Positions 1 to 8,849 of a stretch of 49,725 nt of DNA are shown in pieces. The position numbers and the translations under genes were made by a program. Below the pieces are notes generated by a model. That model had not been told where the DNA came from. It did no database searches and saw only the letters and a program-made list of their open reading frames with translations. Positions within the stretch are counted from its first letter, which is position 1. Each line of letters opens with the position of its first letter. The DNA is from Caulobacteraceae bacterium (GTDB lineage Bacteria; Pseudomonadota; Alphaproteobacteria; Caulobacterales; Caulobacteraceae). The DNA lies in assembly GCA_019247715.1 (NCBI GenBank), contig JAFBAO010000015.1, positions 1-49,725 on the forward strand, given 5' to 3'.

Positions 1-261
1 GAGCCCACCGCGGACCGGGCGACCGGGACGGCATGGCAAGCCCCGCCTGGAGCAAGACCGAATAGGGGCGCCGCGCCCGGGATCGCTCCTGGGCAGGGCC
101 GTCGCCGGCCCGAGGCGTCCGGGTAGGTCGCGAGAACCGTCCAGCAATGGGCGGTCCAGAGGAATGGCCGCCGCGTCCGCTTTTGCGGGCGGCACAGAAC
201 CCGGCTTACAGGCCGTCTGATCCGCCACGCCCGAGCTTGCGCCTTTGGCTGGCCTCGGCTA
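1..261. other. No confident gene; leader of the arsR-type gene
   Basis: No coding sequence can be supported here. One + frame is open from base 3 to a TAG at 63-65 and could be the tail of a gene lying outside the window, but the roughly 20 residues visible match no family I recognise. The rest is probably the upstream region of the regulator that starts at 275. Confidence 0.4.
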
Positions 262-287
262 GATATTCACCCAAATGGATGAATATC
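262..287. promoter_or_regulatory. Inverted repeat over start codon, probable ArsR-type operator
   Basis: GATATTCA (262-269) and TGAATATC (280-287) are perfect 8-base inverted arms separated by 10 bases. The ATG of the regulator (275-277) lies in the spacer. AT-rich arms stand out in this GC-rich context. ArsR-family repressors bind inverted repeats near their own promoters, so autorepression is a reasonable inference; binding is not shown. Confidence 0.6.
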
Positions 288-619
288 CTGGGCTCGATGC
301 GACGCTGACGGCGCTGGCCGACCCGACCCGCAGGGAGATCCTGGCGCGCCTGGCCGCCGGGGATGCGCGGGTGACCGATTTGGCCGCGCCCTTTCCCATC
401 TCCCTGAACTCGGTCTCCAAGCACATCCGGGTGCTGGAGCGGGCCGATCTGGTGCGCCGTCGCCGCCAGGGCCGCGAGCACTTCCTGGCCGCCAACCCTG
501 AGCCGCTGGAGGCGGCGGCCAGGTGGATCGGGGAGCAGCGCGCGCTCTGGGCCTGGCGCCTGGAGGGGCTGGACCAAATCCTGAGCGAGGAGAGCCGCCT
601 TGGCCGACGAGACCCATGA
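275..619 (+). CDS. ArsR-family winged-helix transcriptional regulator
   Basis: A 114-residue protein with the compact ArsR/SmtB winged-helix fold. ALADPTRREILARL near residues 15-28 is the typical opening helix, and a recognition helix follows around ISLNSVSKHIRVLERADLVRRRR (residues 41-63). There is no CxC metal-binding motif, so metal sensing is not indicated. The gene overlaps the downstream SRPBCC gene by 20 bases, a pairing seen widely in bacteria in which the regulator and an AHSA1-type protein are co-transcribed. A perfect inverted repeat spans its start codon and suggests autoregulation. The ligand is unknown. Confidence 0.9.
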   Translation: MDEYPGLDATLTALADPTRREILARLAAGDARVTDLAAPFPISLNSVSKHIRVLERADLVRRRRQGREHFLAANPEPLEAAARWIGEQRALWAWRLEGLDQILSEESRLGRRDP

Positions 620-1058
620 GCGTGTGGTGGTGACGCGCCGTTACGCGGCCGAGCCCGAGCAGGTGTTCGACGCTTTCCTCGACGTCTCCATCGCCCGCCG
701 CTTCCTCTTCGCCACGGCGAGCGGGGAGATGATCACCGCCGAGATCGACCCCCGCGTGGGGGGCGCCTTCACCTTCATCGAACGACGCCCCGACATGGGC
801 GATGTCCGCCACGTGGGCGAGTACCTGGAGATCGACCGGCCGCGCCGCCTCGTCTTCACCTTCGGCGTCCCCCAGTACGATCCGCGGATGACCACCGTCA
901 TCGTCGAGATCCGGCCCGCCGACGAGGGCTGCGAGCTCACCTTGACCAACGAGGGCGTGCCGCCGGACTACGCCGAGCGCAACGCCGAAGGGTGGACGCG
1001 CATCCTGGCCGGCCTGCCGCCGGCCTACGAGGGGATCCATGGCGCCGGCTGGCGCTGA
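600..1058 (+). CDS. SRPBCC / AHSA1-domain protein
   Basis: The 152-residue product has the START-like (SRPBCC) fold of the activator-of-Hsp90-ATPase homologue family. It opens with a VTRRYAAEPEQVFDAFLD-type strand-helix, has the G-G-x-F-T-F strand in the middle (GGAFTF), and ends with the long helix that closes the hydrophobic pocket (EGWTRILAGL). The start is a TTG inside the 3' end of the arsR-like gene, giving a 20-base overlap and implying translational coupling. These proteins bind small hydrophobic ligands, or have no defined ligand; the substrate here cannot be read from the sequence. Confidence 0.85.
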   Translation: MADETHERVVVTRRYAAEPEQVFDAFLDVSIARRFLFATASGEMITAEIDPRVGGAFTFIERRPDMGDVRHVGEYLEIDRPRRLVFTFGVPQYDPRMTTVIVEIRPADEGCELTLTNEGVPPDYAERNAEGWTRILAGLPPAYEGIHGAGWR

Positions 1059-1368
1059 GGTCGCCGCGAAGCCGCGATAGCCGTCCCCGAGACCCGTCCA
1101 CGTGCGGCCACGCAGCCTTTTTGCCTGATAGCTCCATGTATGTTCTGTGGATAACCCCGCCGATGTTAACCATTACCTGCCCGAATACGGTCGGATGCGA
1201 GTGAAAGAGTCATCAAGTGTCATTGCTTCCCAGTTCATCCCATGTTAACCCAATCACATCGCCATCATCGGGCGCGTCGCCGCGGGGGCGCGGGACGGGG
1301 CGCGGTTCGGGTGGCGGCAGGCGGCGCGCTTGGGGCCGTCTTCGCGCTGAGGCGGTGGGGCGGTTCTG
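1059..1368. other. Intergenic region, probable dcw cluster promoter
   Basis: This 310-base gap separates the SRPBCC gene from mraZ and most likely holds the main promoter of the division/cell-wall cluster. It contains a CtrA-type half site TTAACCAT (1166-1173), a second TTAACC (1245-1250) and one GANTC methylation site, GAGTC (1207-1211). The part from about 1270 is very GC-rich. I could not identify clear -35/-10 boxes or convincing TGGGA-type MraZ repeats. Confidence 0.5.
1166..1173 (+). promoter_or_regulatory. CtrA-type half site TTAACCAT
   Basis: An exact TTAACCAT octamer, the half-site form of the CtrA recognition sequence in alphaproteobacteria, lies about 200 bases upstream of mraZ. 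No TTAA follows at the N7 spacing, so it is not a full box. The functional role is inferred only. Confidence 0.35.
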
Positions 1369-1845
1369 GTGTTCATCTCGACCTTCGAGAAACAGCTGGA
1401 CGCGAAGCGGCGGATCGTCGCGCCGCAGGAGTTCCGCCAGGCCGTCGCCCCCTTCGACGGTCTCTTCTGCTTCCCCTCCATCGAGGCTGACTGCATCGAG
1501 GGCGGCGGCAAGGCCCTGTTCGACGAATACGCCGCCCTGATCGAGACCTTCCCGCTGGGCGATCCCATGCGCACGGCGCTCGAGACCAGCATCATGGGCG
1601 GGATGGTGCAGCTCTCGTTCGACACCGCCGGGCGCATCACCCTGCCGGAAAGCTTCTGCGAGATGTTCGGGCTCGCCGACTGGGTGAGCGTGGTGGGGCT
1701 GAAGAACCGGTTCCAGATCTGGCCCCGGGAGGCCTTCCGCGCCCGCCTCGCCGAGCAGCGGACCCTGGCGCGCGAGGCGCTGATCGAGCATGCCCGCCGG
1801 CGCCCGGCGCAGGCGGCGGCGTCCCCCCAGGCGGGGCCGCCATGA
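1369..1845 (+). CDS. mraZ: Transcriptional regulator MraZ
   Basis: MraZ is the first gene of the dcw cluster and encodes a DNA-binding protein of the SpoVT/AbrB-like fold that usually regulates its own operon. Two swapped-hairpin half-domains are visible: [19 protein letters not shown] near the N-terminus and [19 protein letters not shown] near residue 85, each with the Asp-x-x-x-Arg core. The length of 158 residues fits the family. The GTG start (GTG TTC ATC) gives the family's short N-terminus. The gene ends in an ATGA overlap with rsmH. Confidence 0.93.
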   Translation: MFISTFEKQLDAKRRIVAPQEFRQAVAPFDGLFCFPSIEADCIEGGGKALFDEYAALIETFPLGDPMRTALETSIMGGMVQLSFDTAGRITLPESFCEMFGLADWVSVVGLKNRFQIWPREAFRARLAEQRTLAREALIEHARRRPAQAAASPQAGPP

Positions 1846-2777
1846 GCGAGCCGGCCCACAAGCCGGTGCTCCTGGCCGAGGTCGTGGAGGCCATCGCCCC
1901 CGCCCCGGGCCGCCTGGTGGTCGACGGCACCTTCGGGGCGGGCGGCTATTCGCGGGCCTTCCTGGAGCGCGGCGCGACGGTGGTCGCCTTCGACCGCGAT
2001 CCGGCGGCGCGCGCCTTCGCGGCCCCGCTGGAGGGGCTGGGCGATTTTCGGCTGATCCCGGACGTCTTCTCGGCCATGGAACGGCGCCTCGGCGAGGGCG
2101 TCGCCGACGGTGTCGCCCTCGATCTTGGGGTCTCGTCCATGCAGCTGGACGATGCGGCGCGCGGCTTCTCTTTCCTGCGCGACGGCCCCCTCGACATGCG
2201 GATGAGCGGCGAGGGGGGCGCCGCCGCCGACCTCGTCAACGGGGCGCCCGCGGCCGAGCTCGCCCGCATCTTCCGGGAATTCGGGGAGGAGCGGCAGGCC
2301 CGCCGGATCGCCGGCGCCATCGCGCGGCGGCGCGCCGAGCGGCCCTTCGAGGGCACCCTCGATCTCGCCGAGACGGTGGAGCGGGCGCTGGGAGGGCGCA
2401 AGGGCGCCAAGGTCCACCCCGCCACCCGCGTCTTCCAGGCGCTCCGGATCGCGGTGAACGGCGAGCTCGAGGAGCTGGCGGGGGGGCTCGCCGCCGCCGA
2501 ACGGGTGCTGAAGACCGGCGGCCGGCTGGCCGTGGTGACCTTCCATTCCCTGGAAGACCGGATCGTCAAAGCCTTCCTGGCCGAGCGGTCGGGCCGTCTG
2601 CCGGGCGGCTCGCGCCATCGGCCGCCGACCCAGCCGGGGCCGGAGCCCAGCTTCGTGCTGATCGGCGCGGACCGGACGCCCGCCGCCGCCGAGGTGGCGG
2701 CCAATCCGCGCGCGCGCTCGGCGCGCCTGCGCGCCGCCCAGCGCACCGCCGCGCCGGCCTGGCGTATGGCCGCATGA
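1842..2777 (+). CDS. rsmH: 16S rRNA (cytosine(1402)-N4)-methyltransferase RsmH
   Basis: RsmH (MraW) uses S-adenosylmethionine to methylate N4 of C1402 in the decoding centre of 16S rRNA. The N-terminal [13 protein letters not shown] and the SAM-binding [14 protein letters not shown] stretch (around residue 27) are characteristic, as are the [10 protein letters not shown] motif and the [12 protein letters not shown] motif near the C-terminus. The length of 311 residues is normal. It overlaps mraZ upstream and ftsL downstream by ATGA junctions, so the three are probably translated in a coupled way. Confidence 0.96.
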   Translation: MSEPAHKPVLLAEVVEAIAPAPGRLVVDGTFGAGGYSRAFLERGATVVAFDRDPAARAFAAPLEGLGDFRLIPDVFSAMERRLGEGVADGVALDLGVSSMQLDDAARGFSFLRDGPLDMRMSGEGGAAADLVNGAPAAELARIFREFGEERQARRIAGAIARRRAERPFEGTLDLAETVERALGGRKGAKVHPATRVFQALRIAVNGELEELAGGLAAAERVLKTGGRLAVVTFHSLEDRIVKAFLAERSGRLPGGSRHRPPTQPGPEPSFVLIGADRTPAAAEVAANPRARSARLRAAQRTAAPAWRMAA

Positions 2778-3121
2778 GACTGTTCGGGCTCATCGACGCC
2801 CGGGTGCGGGGCTTTCGGGTGCTGGACGTGGCCGCCCTGGCGGTCTTCCTGGTCCTCGCGCTGACGGTCTACGGGTTCAAGACCTTCGCCGGACGCGAAC
2901 GGGCCGACATCGTCGACGTCGAGAGCCAGATCCGCGACGAGGACCGGCGGGTGCGGCTGCTGCAGGCCGAGCTCGCCCGGCTGCAGAGCCCCGCGCGGCT
3001 GGAAAGGCTGGCGGGTCAGTACGCCGGCCAGGCGCCGGTCACCGTCCGCCAGGAGGTGGCGCCCGACGCCCTGCCGCAGGTGGCCCAGGAATCCCTCCCG
3101 CCGCCGGCGGCCTCGCCATGA
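2774..3121 (+). CDS. ftsL: Cell division protein FtsL
   Basis: A 115-residue bitopic membrane protein of the divisome. The start at the ATGA overlap with rsmH gives [18 protein letters not shown], followed by one transmembrane helix ([17 protein letters not shown], about residues 19-35). A periplasmic coiled-coil-like segment rich in Glu/Arg/Leu follows ([21 protein letters not shown]), then a Pro/Ala-rich tail. FtsL forms a complex with FtsB and FtsQ. Sequence conservation in this family is low, so position between rsmH and ftsI plus topology carry the assignment. It overlaps ftsI by four bases. Confidence 0.9.
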   Translation: MRLFGLIDARVRGFRVLDVAALAVFLVLALTVYGFKTFAGRERADIVDVESQIRDEDRRVRLLQAELARLQSPARLERLAGQYAGQAPVTVRQEVAPDALPQVAQESLPPPAASP

Positions 3122-4881
3122 GCCTCGCCGGCGTCCTCGCGAACCCCCTGACGCCGCTCGGCCGGTGGCTTGGCCGGCGCCTCTGGTGGATCGAGCACGC
3201 CTTCAAGCGGGCCCGCGCCTCGGGCAAGGCGGTGGACGACACCCGGCTGCGGATCTTCTTCGTGCTGGTGCTCTTCGCCACCGGCTTCGTCGCCCTGGGG
3301 CTCGGGGCGACCAAGGCGGCGCTCTTTTCTCCCTACGGCGAGGGCGTGGAGCCGGTGACCGAGCCGCCGGGCGCGCGGGCCGACCTGGTGGACCGCAACG
3401 GCCAGTTCCTGGCCCTCGACCTGGTGCGCTACGGCCTCTACCTCGACCCCCGGGAGATGGTCCAAAAGCCGCGGGTCCGCGCCGCCCTGCTGGCCGCCGT
3501 TCCGGGGCTCGCCCCGGCCAAGCTCGACCGAATCCTGGCCGGCGAGCGACAGGAGTTCCTCGTCGGGGGCCTGACCCCCGAGGCGCGCAACTATGTCCAC
3601 GACCTCGGGCTGCCGGGCGTTTCCTTCGAGGAGGAGAGCGGCCGGGCCTATCCGCTGGGCGAGCTCGGCGCCCATCTGATCGGTTTCGCCTCCAAGGACG
3701 GCGCGGGCCTCGCGGGGGCCGAGAAGGCCTTCGACGGTGCGATCCGGGCAGGCGCGGGCAAGGCGCCGGTGGCGCTCTCCATCGACCTTCGGGTCCAGGG
3801 GGCCCTGGAGGACGAGCTCGACCGGGCCGCCGAGGCGTTCGGGGCCATCGGCGCCGTCGGCATGGTGGTCAAGGTGCGGACCGGCGAGGTGCTCGGCATG
3901 GCGAGCTGGCCGAGCTTCGATCCCAACCAGGCCGGCCAGGCCGATCCCGCCGCCATGGTCAACCACGCCGCGGCCACCGTCTACGAGCCGGGCTCGGTGA
4001 TGAAGGTGTTCACCCTCGCCATGGGCCTCGACTCCGGCGTGGCGACGCCGCAGACGGTCTTCGACGTGCGCACGCCGCTCGCCCTGCCGGGCCAGACCAT
4101 CCACGATTTCGACAAGGGCGATGCGTCCCTGCCGCTCTGGGAGGTGTTCACCCACTCGTCCAACATCGGCGCGGCCCGGCTGGGGCTCCTGGCCGGCGCC
4201 GATCGGATGCGCAGCTACTACCGCGCCTTCGGTCTCTTCGACGCCGCGCCCAGCGAGCTCGCGGAATCGGCCCGCCCGATCCTCTCGCGGGCGCTGACCC
4301 CGAACATCGTCGCCTCCATGTCCTTCGGCCACGCGATTTCGGTGAGCCCGCTGGCCATCGCCACCGGCATGAGCGCGGTGCTCAACGGCGGGATGTACCG
4401 GCCGCTGACCTTCCGCCCCCTGGCGCCTGGGCAGGCGCCGGCGCCGGGCCATCAGGTGATCCGCGCCTCGACGTCGCGCACGATGCTGAACCTGATGCGC
4501 CTCAACGTCACCAACGGCACCGGCGGCAAGGCCAACATCCCGGGCCTCCGGGTCGGCGGCAAGACCGGCACCGCCACCAAGCTCGTCAACGGCCACTACG
4601 CCGAGGGCAAGAACGCGGCCAACCTCGCCTCCTTCGCCGCCGTCTTCCCCACCGACGGGGCGCTCTCCGACGACCGCTATTTCGTGCTCATCATGCTCGA
4701 TCAGCCCAAGCCTGTGGCCGCCGACAGCGGCGTCACCACCGGCGGCTTCACCGCCGCGCCCACCGCCGGACGGGTGATCGAGCGGATCGCTCCCATCCTT
4801 GGGGTGCGCCGAGTCATGCTCCCGACCGATTTGACGCCCAAAGCCCCCGATCTTGCGGCGCTGACGGGAGACGAGCGATGA
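3118..4881 (+). CDS. ftsI: Peptidoglycan D,D-transpeptidase FtsI (PBP3)
   Basis: The septal class B penicillin-binding protein, which crosslinks peptidoglycan at the division site. A cytoplasmic N-terminus precedes one membrane helix (IFFVLVLFATGFVALGLG, about residues 45-62). A dimerisation/pedestal domain follows. The transpeptidase domain carries all three active-site motifs: SVMK with the acylated Ser at about residue 293, SSN in THSSNIGAA, and KTGT in GGKTGTATK. The length of 587 residues is normal. The gene overlaps ftsL and murE by ATGA junctions. Confidence 0.96.
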   Translation: MSLAGVLANPLTPLGRWLGRRLWWIEHAFKRARASGKAVDDTRLRIFFVLVLFATGFVALGLGATKAALFSPYGEGVEPVTEPPGARADLVDRNGQFLALDLVRYGLYLDPREMVQKPRVRAALLAAVPGLAPAKLDRILAGERQEFLVGGLTPEARNYVHDLGLPGVSFEEESGRAYPLGELGAHLIGFASKDGAGLAGAEKAFDGAIRAGAGKAPVALSIDLRVQGALEDELDRAAEAFGAIGAVGMVVKVRTGEVLGMASWPSFDPNQAGQADPAAMVNHAAATVYEPGSVMKVFTLAMGLDSGVATPQTVFDVRTPLALPGQTIHDFDKGDASLPLWEVFTHSSNIGAARLGLLAGADRMRSYYRAFGLFDAAPSELAESARPILSRALTPNIVASMSFGHAISVSPLAIATGMSAVLNGGMYRPLTFRPLAPGQAPAPGHQVIRASTSRTMLNLMRLNVTNGTGGKANIPGLRVGGKTGTATKLVNGHYAEGKNAANLASFAAVFPTDGALSDDRYFVLIMLDQPKPVAADSGVTTGGFTAAPTAGRVIERIAPILGVRRVMLPTDLTPKAPDLAALTGDER

Positions 4882-6329
4882 GCGGCAAGCGGCTATCGGA
4901 CCTGCTGCGGCGGGACCTTGCCGCCGACCCGCCCGTCACGGGGGTCACCGCCGACAGCCGCAAGGTGAAGCCCGGCTTCCTGTTCGCGGCCCTGCCCGGA
5001 GCGAAGACCCACGGCCGCTGCTTCATCGGCCAGGCGGTGGCCGCCGGGGCCGCGGCGATCCTCGCCGAGACGCCGGTCGAGGCCGGCCCGGTCCCCACCT
5101 TTCCGGTCGGCGACGTGCGCCGGGCGTACGCGCTCGCGGCGGCGGCCTTCTACGGCGTCCAGCCCGCGATCTGCGTCGCGGTCACCGGCACCAACGGCAA
5201 GACCTCGGTGGCCACCTTCTGCCGGCAGATCTTCGCGCGCCTCGGCCGCAGCTCGGCCAGCATGGGCACCCTGGGCGTCCAGGCCGGCGAGACCCAGATC
5301 GCCCCGCCCGGCCTCACCACCCCCGACGCCGCCGACGTGGCGGCCCTGGCGGCCGATCTGGCGGCGCGGGGCGTCACCCACCTGGCGCTGGAGGCCTCCT
5401 CGCACGGAATCGAGCAGCGGCGCCTCGACGGCCTGGCGCTGACCGTGGCCGGCTTCATCAACCTCACCCAGGACCATCTCGACTATCACGGCGACATGGA
5501 GGCCTATCGGGCGGCCAAGCTGCGTCTCTTCGAGGTGTTGCTGCCGACCGGCCGCACCGCGGTGCTGAACGCCGATTCCGACGCTTACGGGATCTTCTCC
5601 AAGGCCGCCGCCGCCAGCGGCCATCCGGTCTTTTCGGTCGGGGCCATGGGCGAGGGCCTGGTCCTGGCGGGGCGGACGCTGGAAGCGGGCGGTCAGCGGC
5701 TTCGGATCGCCGCGGGCGGCCGCCATTTCGAGCTGCGCCTGCCGCTGGCGGGCGCCTTCCAGGCCTCGAACGCCCTGGTGGCGGCGGGGCTCTGCGTGGC
5801 CGCCGGGGAGGAGACCGAAGCCGTGCTGGAGGCGCTCGAACACCTGGAGGGCGCGCCGGGCCGGCTGCAGCGGATCGGAAGCGGGCCGCGCGGCGGCGAA
5901 GCCTATGTGGACTACGCCCACACGCCCGACGGCCTGAAGACGGTGCTGCTGGCCCTGCGGCCGCACGTGGCGGGCCGCCTGATCCTGGTCTTCGGCGCCG
6001 GAGGCGACCGCGACCGCGGCAAGCGTCCGCAGATGGGAGCGATCGCCGCCAACCTCGCCGACGTGGCCATCGTCACCGACGACAACCCGCGCTCCGAGCC
6101 GCCCGCGGCGATCCGCGCCGAGATCCGCGCCGGCGCGGCGGGTCTGAAGGAGATCGGCGACCGGCGCGAGGCCATCCGCACGGCGGCCGCGATGCTCCAG
6201 GAAGGCGACGTGCTGGTGGTGGCCGGCAAGGGCCACGAGCGGGGCCAGATCGTCGGCGCGGTCATCCATCCGTTCAGCGATGCGGCCGAGACGGCCGCCG
6301 CGCTCGGCCTGGCGCCCGCCCATGGCTGA
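4878..6329 (+). CDS. murE: UDP-MurNAc-L-Ala-D-Glu:meso-DAP ligase MurE
   Basis: The cytoplasmic Mur ligase that adds the third amino acid to the peptidoglycan stem peptide. The ATP-binding loop TGTNGKTS is near residue 102, and the central domain has the conserved HLALEASSHGIEQRR stretch. The C-terminal domain contains DNPR (in TDDNPRSEPP), the motif associated with meso-diaminopimelate specificity, so the stem peptide should be the Gram-negative type. The start is the ATG overlapping the ftsI stop, chosen over longer upstream read-through in the same frame. 483 residues. Confidence 0.96.
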   Translation: MSGKRLSDLLRRDLAADPPVTGVTADSRKVKPGFLFAALPGAKTHGRCFIGQAVAAGAAAILAETPVEAGPVPTFPVGDVRRAYALAAAAFYGVQPAICVAVTGTNGKTSVATFCRQIFARLGRSSASMGTLGVQAGETQIAPPGLTTPDAADVAALAADLAARGVTHLALEASSHGIEQRRLDGLALTVAGFINLTQDHLDYHGDMEAYRAAKLRLFEVLLPTGRTAVLNADSDAYGIFSKAAAASGHPVFSVGAMGEGLVLAGRTLEAGGQRLRIAAGGRHFELRLPLAGAFQASNALVAAGLCVAAGEETEAVLEALEHLEGAPGRLQRIGSGPRGGEAYVDYAHTPDGLKTVLLALRPHVAGRLILVFGAGGDRDRGKRPQMGAIAANLADVAIVTDDNPRSEPPAAIRAEIRAGAAGLKEIGDRREAIRTAAAMLQEGDVLVVAGKGHERGQIVGAVIHPFSDAAETAAALGLAPAHG

Positions 6330-7719
6330 GCCGCTCTGGACCTCGGACGCGATCGTCGCCGCCGTCGCCGGGCGCCTCAGCGCCGGCCCCTTCGCCGCCA
6401 CGGGCGTCTCCATCGACAGCCGGGACCTGGAGCCCGGCGACCTCTTCGTCGCCCTGGCCGGCGAGCGCGACGGGCATGAATTCGTGGACGCCGCCCTGGC
6501 GCGTGGCGCCGCCGGCGCCCTGGTCACCCGGCCCGGCGACGGGCCTCGGATCCTCGTGGACGACACGCTCGCCGCCCTGGAGCGCTTGGGCGCCGCGGCC
6601 CGCGAGCGCGCGCCTCAGACCCGGCGCGGCGCGGTCACCGGCTCGGTGGGCAAGACCAGCGTCACCCAGGCGATCCGCGCCGGCCTGGAGCGGGCCGGTC
6701 CCGCCCACGGCTCGGTCAAGTCCTACAACAACCACATCGGCGTGCCGCTGACGCTGGCGCGGATGCCGGCGGGCGCCGCCCGCGCGGTGTTCGAGATCGG
6801 CATGAACCACGCCGGCGAGATCGCTCCCCTCTGCCGCCTAGTGCGGCCCCACGCGGTGGTCATCACCACCATCGCCCCGGTGCACATCGAAAACTTCGCC
6901 GACGGCGAGGCCGGGGTGGTGCGGGCTAAGGCGGAGATCTTCGAGGGCCTGTCGCCCGGCGGGACCGCCGTCCTCAACGCCGACGACAAATGGTTCGGCA
7001 CGCTCGCCGGCGCGGCGCGGGCGCGCGGGGCCAAGCTCGTACGTTTTGGGAGCCAGCCCGGTTGCGAGGCCCAGCTCGCCGATTTCCGGCTGGAAGGGGA
7101 GGGCGCGCGCGTCCGGGCCAGCCTGCACGGCCAGCCCATCGCCTTCACCCTGCGCCAGCGCGGCGCCCATTGGGGCCTGATGAGCCTTGCGGCCCTGTTG
7201 ATGATGGAGGCCCTGGGCGTCCGGGCGGAGGACGGCCTTGCGGCGCTGGCCAGCTTCGAGCCGCTGGCCGGACGCGGGGCGGAGCGGCAGGTGCGCCTGG
7301 CCGGCGGCCCGTTCACCCTGGTGGACGAAAGCTACAACGCCAACCCCGCCTCCGTGGGCGCCGCGCTTCGCACCCTCGGCCTGCGTGCAACCGGGGGGCG
7401 GCGGATCGTCGCTCTCACCGACATGCTGGAGCTCGGAGCCGAGGCGCCGGCGCTGCACGCCGCTCTCGCGGCGGAGATCGAGGCGGCCAAGATCGATCTC
7501 GTGTTCTGCGCCGGGCCGCTGATGAAATCGCTCTGGTCCGCGCTTCCGCCGACTCGGCAAGGCGGCTACGCGGAGAAGGCGGCCGAGCTCGCTCAGCCGC
7601 TCACCTCGGCCGTCGAGCCGGGGGACGTGGTGATGGTCAAAGGGTCGAGGGATTCCCATGCCCGGGCGTTGGCCGACGCCCTGGCCGGGCTCGGCGCCGC
7701 GGCGGGGGAGACCGGCTGA
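6322..7719 (+). CDS. murF: UDP-MurNAc-tripeptide:D-Ala-D-Ala ligase MurF
   Basis: MurF adds the D-Ala-D-Ala dipeptide to complete UDP-MurNAc-pentapeptide. The P-loop [10 protein letters not shown] lies near residue 113, followed by [16 protein letters not shown], typical of MurF. The [11 protein letters not shown] and [11 protein letters not shown] motifs identify the central and C-terminal domains. I chose the ATG at 6322 (MAEPLWTS), which overlaps murE by 8 bases, over an in-frame start 42 bases earlier inside murE, because it gives the normal N-terminus. 465 residues. Confidence 0.95.
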   Translation: MAEPLWTSDAIVAAVAGRLSAGPFAATGVSIDSRDLEPGDLFVALAGERDGHEFVDAALARGAAGALVTRPGDGPRILVDDTLAALERLGAAARERAPQTRRGAVTGSVGKTSVTQAIRAGLERAGPAHGSVKSYNNHIGVPLTLARMPAGAARAVFEIGMNHAGEIAPLCRLVRPHAVVITTIAPVHIENFADGEAGVVRAKAEIFEGLSPGGTAVLNADDKWFGTLAGAARARGAKLVRFGSQPGCEAQLADFRLEGEGARVRASLHGQPIAFTLRQRGAHWGLMSLAALLMMEALGVRAEDGLAALASFEPLAGRGAERQVRLAGGPFTLVDESYNANPASVGAALRTLGLRATGGRRIVALTDMLELGAEAPALHAALAAEIEAAKIDLVFCAGPLMKSLWSALPPTRQGGYAEKAAELAQPLTSAVEPGDVVMVKGSRDSHARALADALAGLGAAAGETG

Positions 7720-8831
7720 TGCTCTATCTCCTGTACGAGCGGCTGGCCGAGAACCACCACTACGTGCCGGTCCTGAACCTGCTGCGGTACCTGACCTTCC
7801 GGTCGGTCATGGCGCTCGCCACCGCCCAGCTCACCGTCGTGGCCATGGGGTCGCGGTTCATCCGCTGGATGCAGGCGCGCCAAGGCAAGGGCCAGCCGAT
7901 CCGCGCCGACGGCATCGAGCGCCATATCGTCGAGAAGGCGGGGACGCCCACCATGGGCGGCTTGATGTTCCTGGCGGGGATCTCCGCGGGCGTGCTGCTG
8001 TGGGCGGATCTCGCGGACGTCTATGTCTGGGTGGTGTTGCTGCTCACCCTCTCGTTCGGCGCCCTGGGCTTCCTCGACGACTATTCGAAGGTCACCAAGC
8101 AGACCACGGCGGGCCTTTCGGGCAAGCTGCGGCTGCTCGTCGAAGCCGGCGTCGCGGTGCTGGCGGTGCTCTTGATGGTGCGCCTCGGGCAGCCCTCGCC
8201 GGAAGGCGCCGATCTCACCACCTCGCTCGCCTTCCCGGTGTTCAAGCGGGCGCTGCTGAACCTCGGGTGGCTCTACGTGATCTTCGGGGCGTTCGTGGTC
8301 ATGGGCGCTTCCAACGCGGTCAATTTCACCGACGGCCTGGATGGCCTGGCCACCGTGCCGGTGATGATCGCGGCCGGCGCCTTCGGCCTGATCGCCTACC
8401 TCGTGGGCAACGTGGTCTTCTCCAATTACCTGCAGCTCCACTACGTGCCGGGCGTGGGGGAGGTGGGCGTCTTTTGCGCCGCCATGGTCGGCTCCTGCCT
8501 CGGGTTCCTCTGGTACAACGCCCCACCGGCCAAGATCTTCATGGGCGACTGCGGGTCGCTGGCGCTGGGCGGGGGCCTGGGCGCGGTGGCGGTGGCCACC
8601 AAGCACGAGATCGTGCTGGCGATCGTGGGCGGGCTTTTCGTGCTCGAGACCGTCTCGGTGATGGTCCAGGTGGCGTCCTTCAAGCTGACCGGCCGACGGG
8701 TGTTCCGCATGGCCCCGATCCACCACCACTTCGAGCGCCTGGGCTGGGCCGAGCCCACCATTGTGATCCGGTTCTGGATCATCGCGGTGATGCTGGCGCT
8801 GGTCGGCCTTTCCACCCTGAAGCTGAGATAG
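7719..8831 (+). CDS. mraY: Phospho-N-acetylmuramoyl-pentapeptide transferase MraY
   Basis: An integral membrane enzyme that transfers phospho-MurNAc-pentapeptide to undecaprenyl phosphate, making lipid I. About ten hydrophobic helices are visible. Key motifs are present: GTPTMGG, the Mg-binding LDDYSK (DDY near residue 117), [10 protein letters not shown], the [10 protein letters not shown] loop, and PIHHHFE near the C-terminus. The start shares a base with the murF stop (TGATG), and 370 residues is the normal length. Confidence 0.97.
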   Translation: MLYLLYERLAENHHYVPVLNLLRYLTFRSVMALATAQLTVVAMGSRFIRWMQARQGKGQPIRADGIERHIVEKAGTPTMGGLMFLAGISAGVLLWADLADVYVWVVLLLTLSFGALGFLDDYSKVTKQTTAGLSGKLRLLVEAGVAVLAVLLMVRLGQPSPEGADLTTSLAFPVFKRALLNLGWLYVIFGAFVVMGASNAVNFTDGLDGLATVPVMIAAGAFGLIAYLVGNVVFSNYLQLHYVPGVGEVGVFCAAMVGSCLGFLWYNAPPAKIFMGDCGSLALGGGLGAVAVATKHEIVLAIVGGLFVLETVSVMVQVASFKLTGRRVFRMAPIHHHFERLGWAEPTIVIRFWIIAVMLALVGLSTLKLR

Positions 8832-8849
8832 AGGAGCAAAGGCGCCCAC

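Noticed and set aside
1..65. C-terminal tail of an upstream gene ending at TAG 63-65
   Set aside because: About 20 codons without any recognisable motif are too little to support a coding call.
1270..1368. Possible MraZ-binding repeats (TGGG/GTGG-like) upstream of mraZ
   Set aside because: Several GGG-containing strings occur, but none recur at the regular spacing known for MraZ boxes. In such GC-rich sequence they are expected by chance.
3165..6329. A 1054-codon open frame spanning ftsI and murE
   Set aside because: Only its last 483 codons (from 4878) are murE. The first part is an Arg/Gly/Pro-rich shadow of ftsI, as expected in GC-rich DNA.
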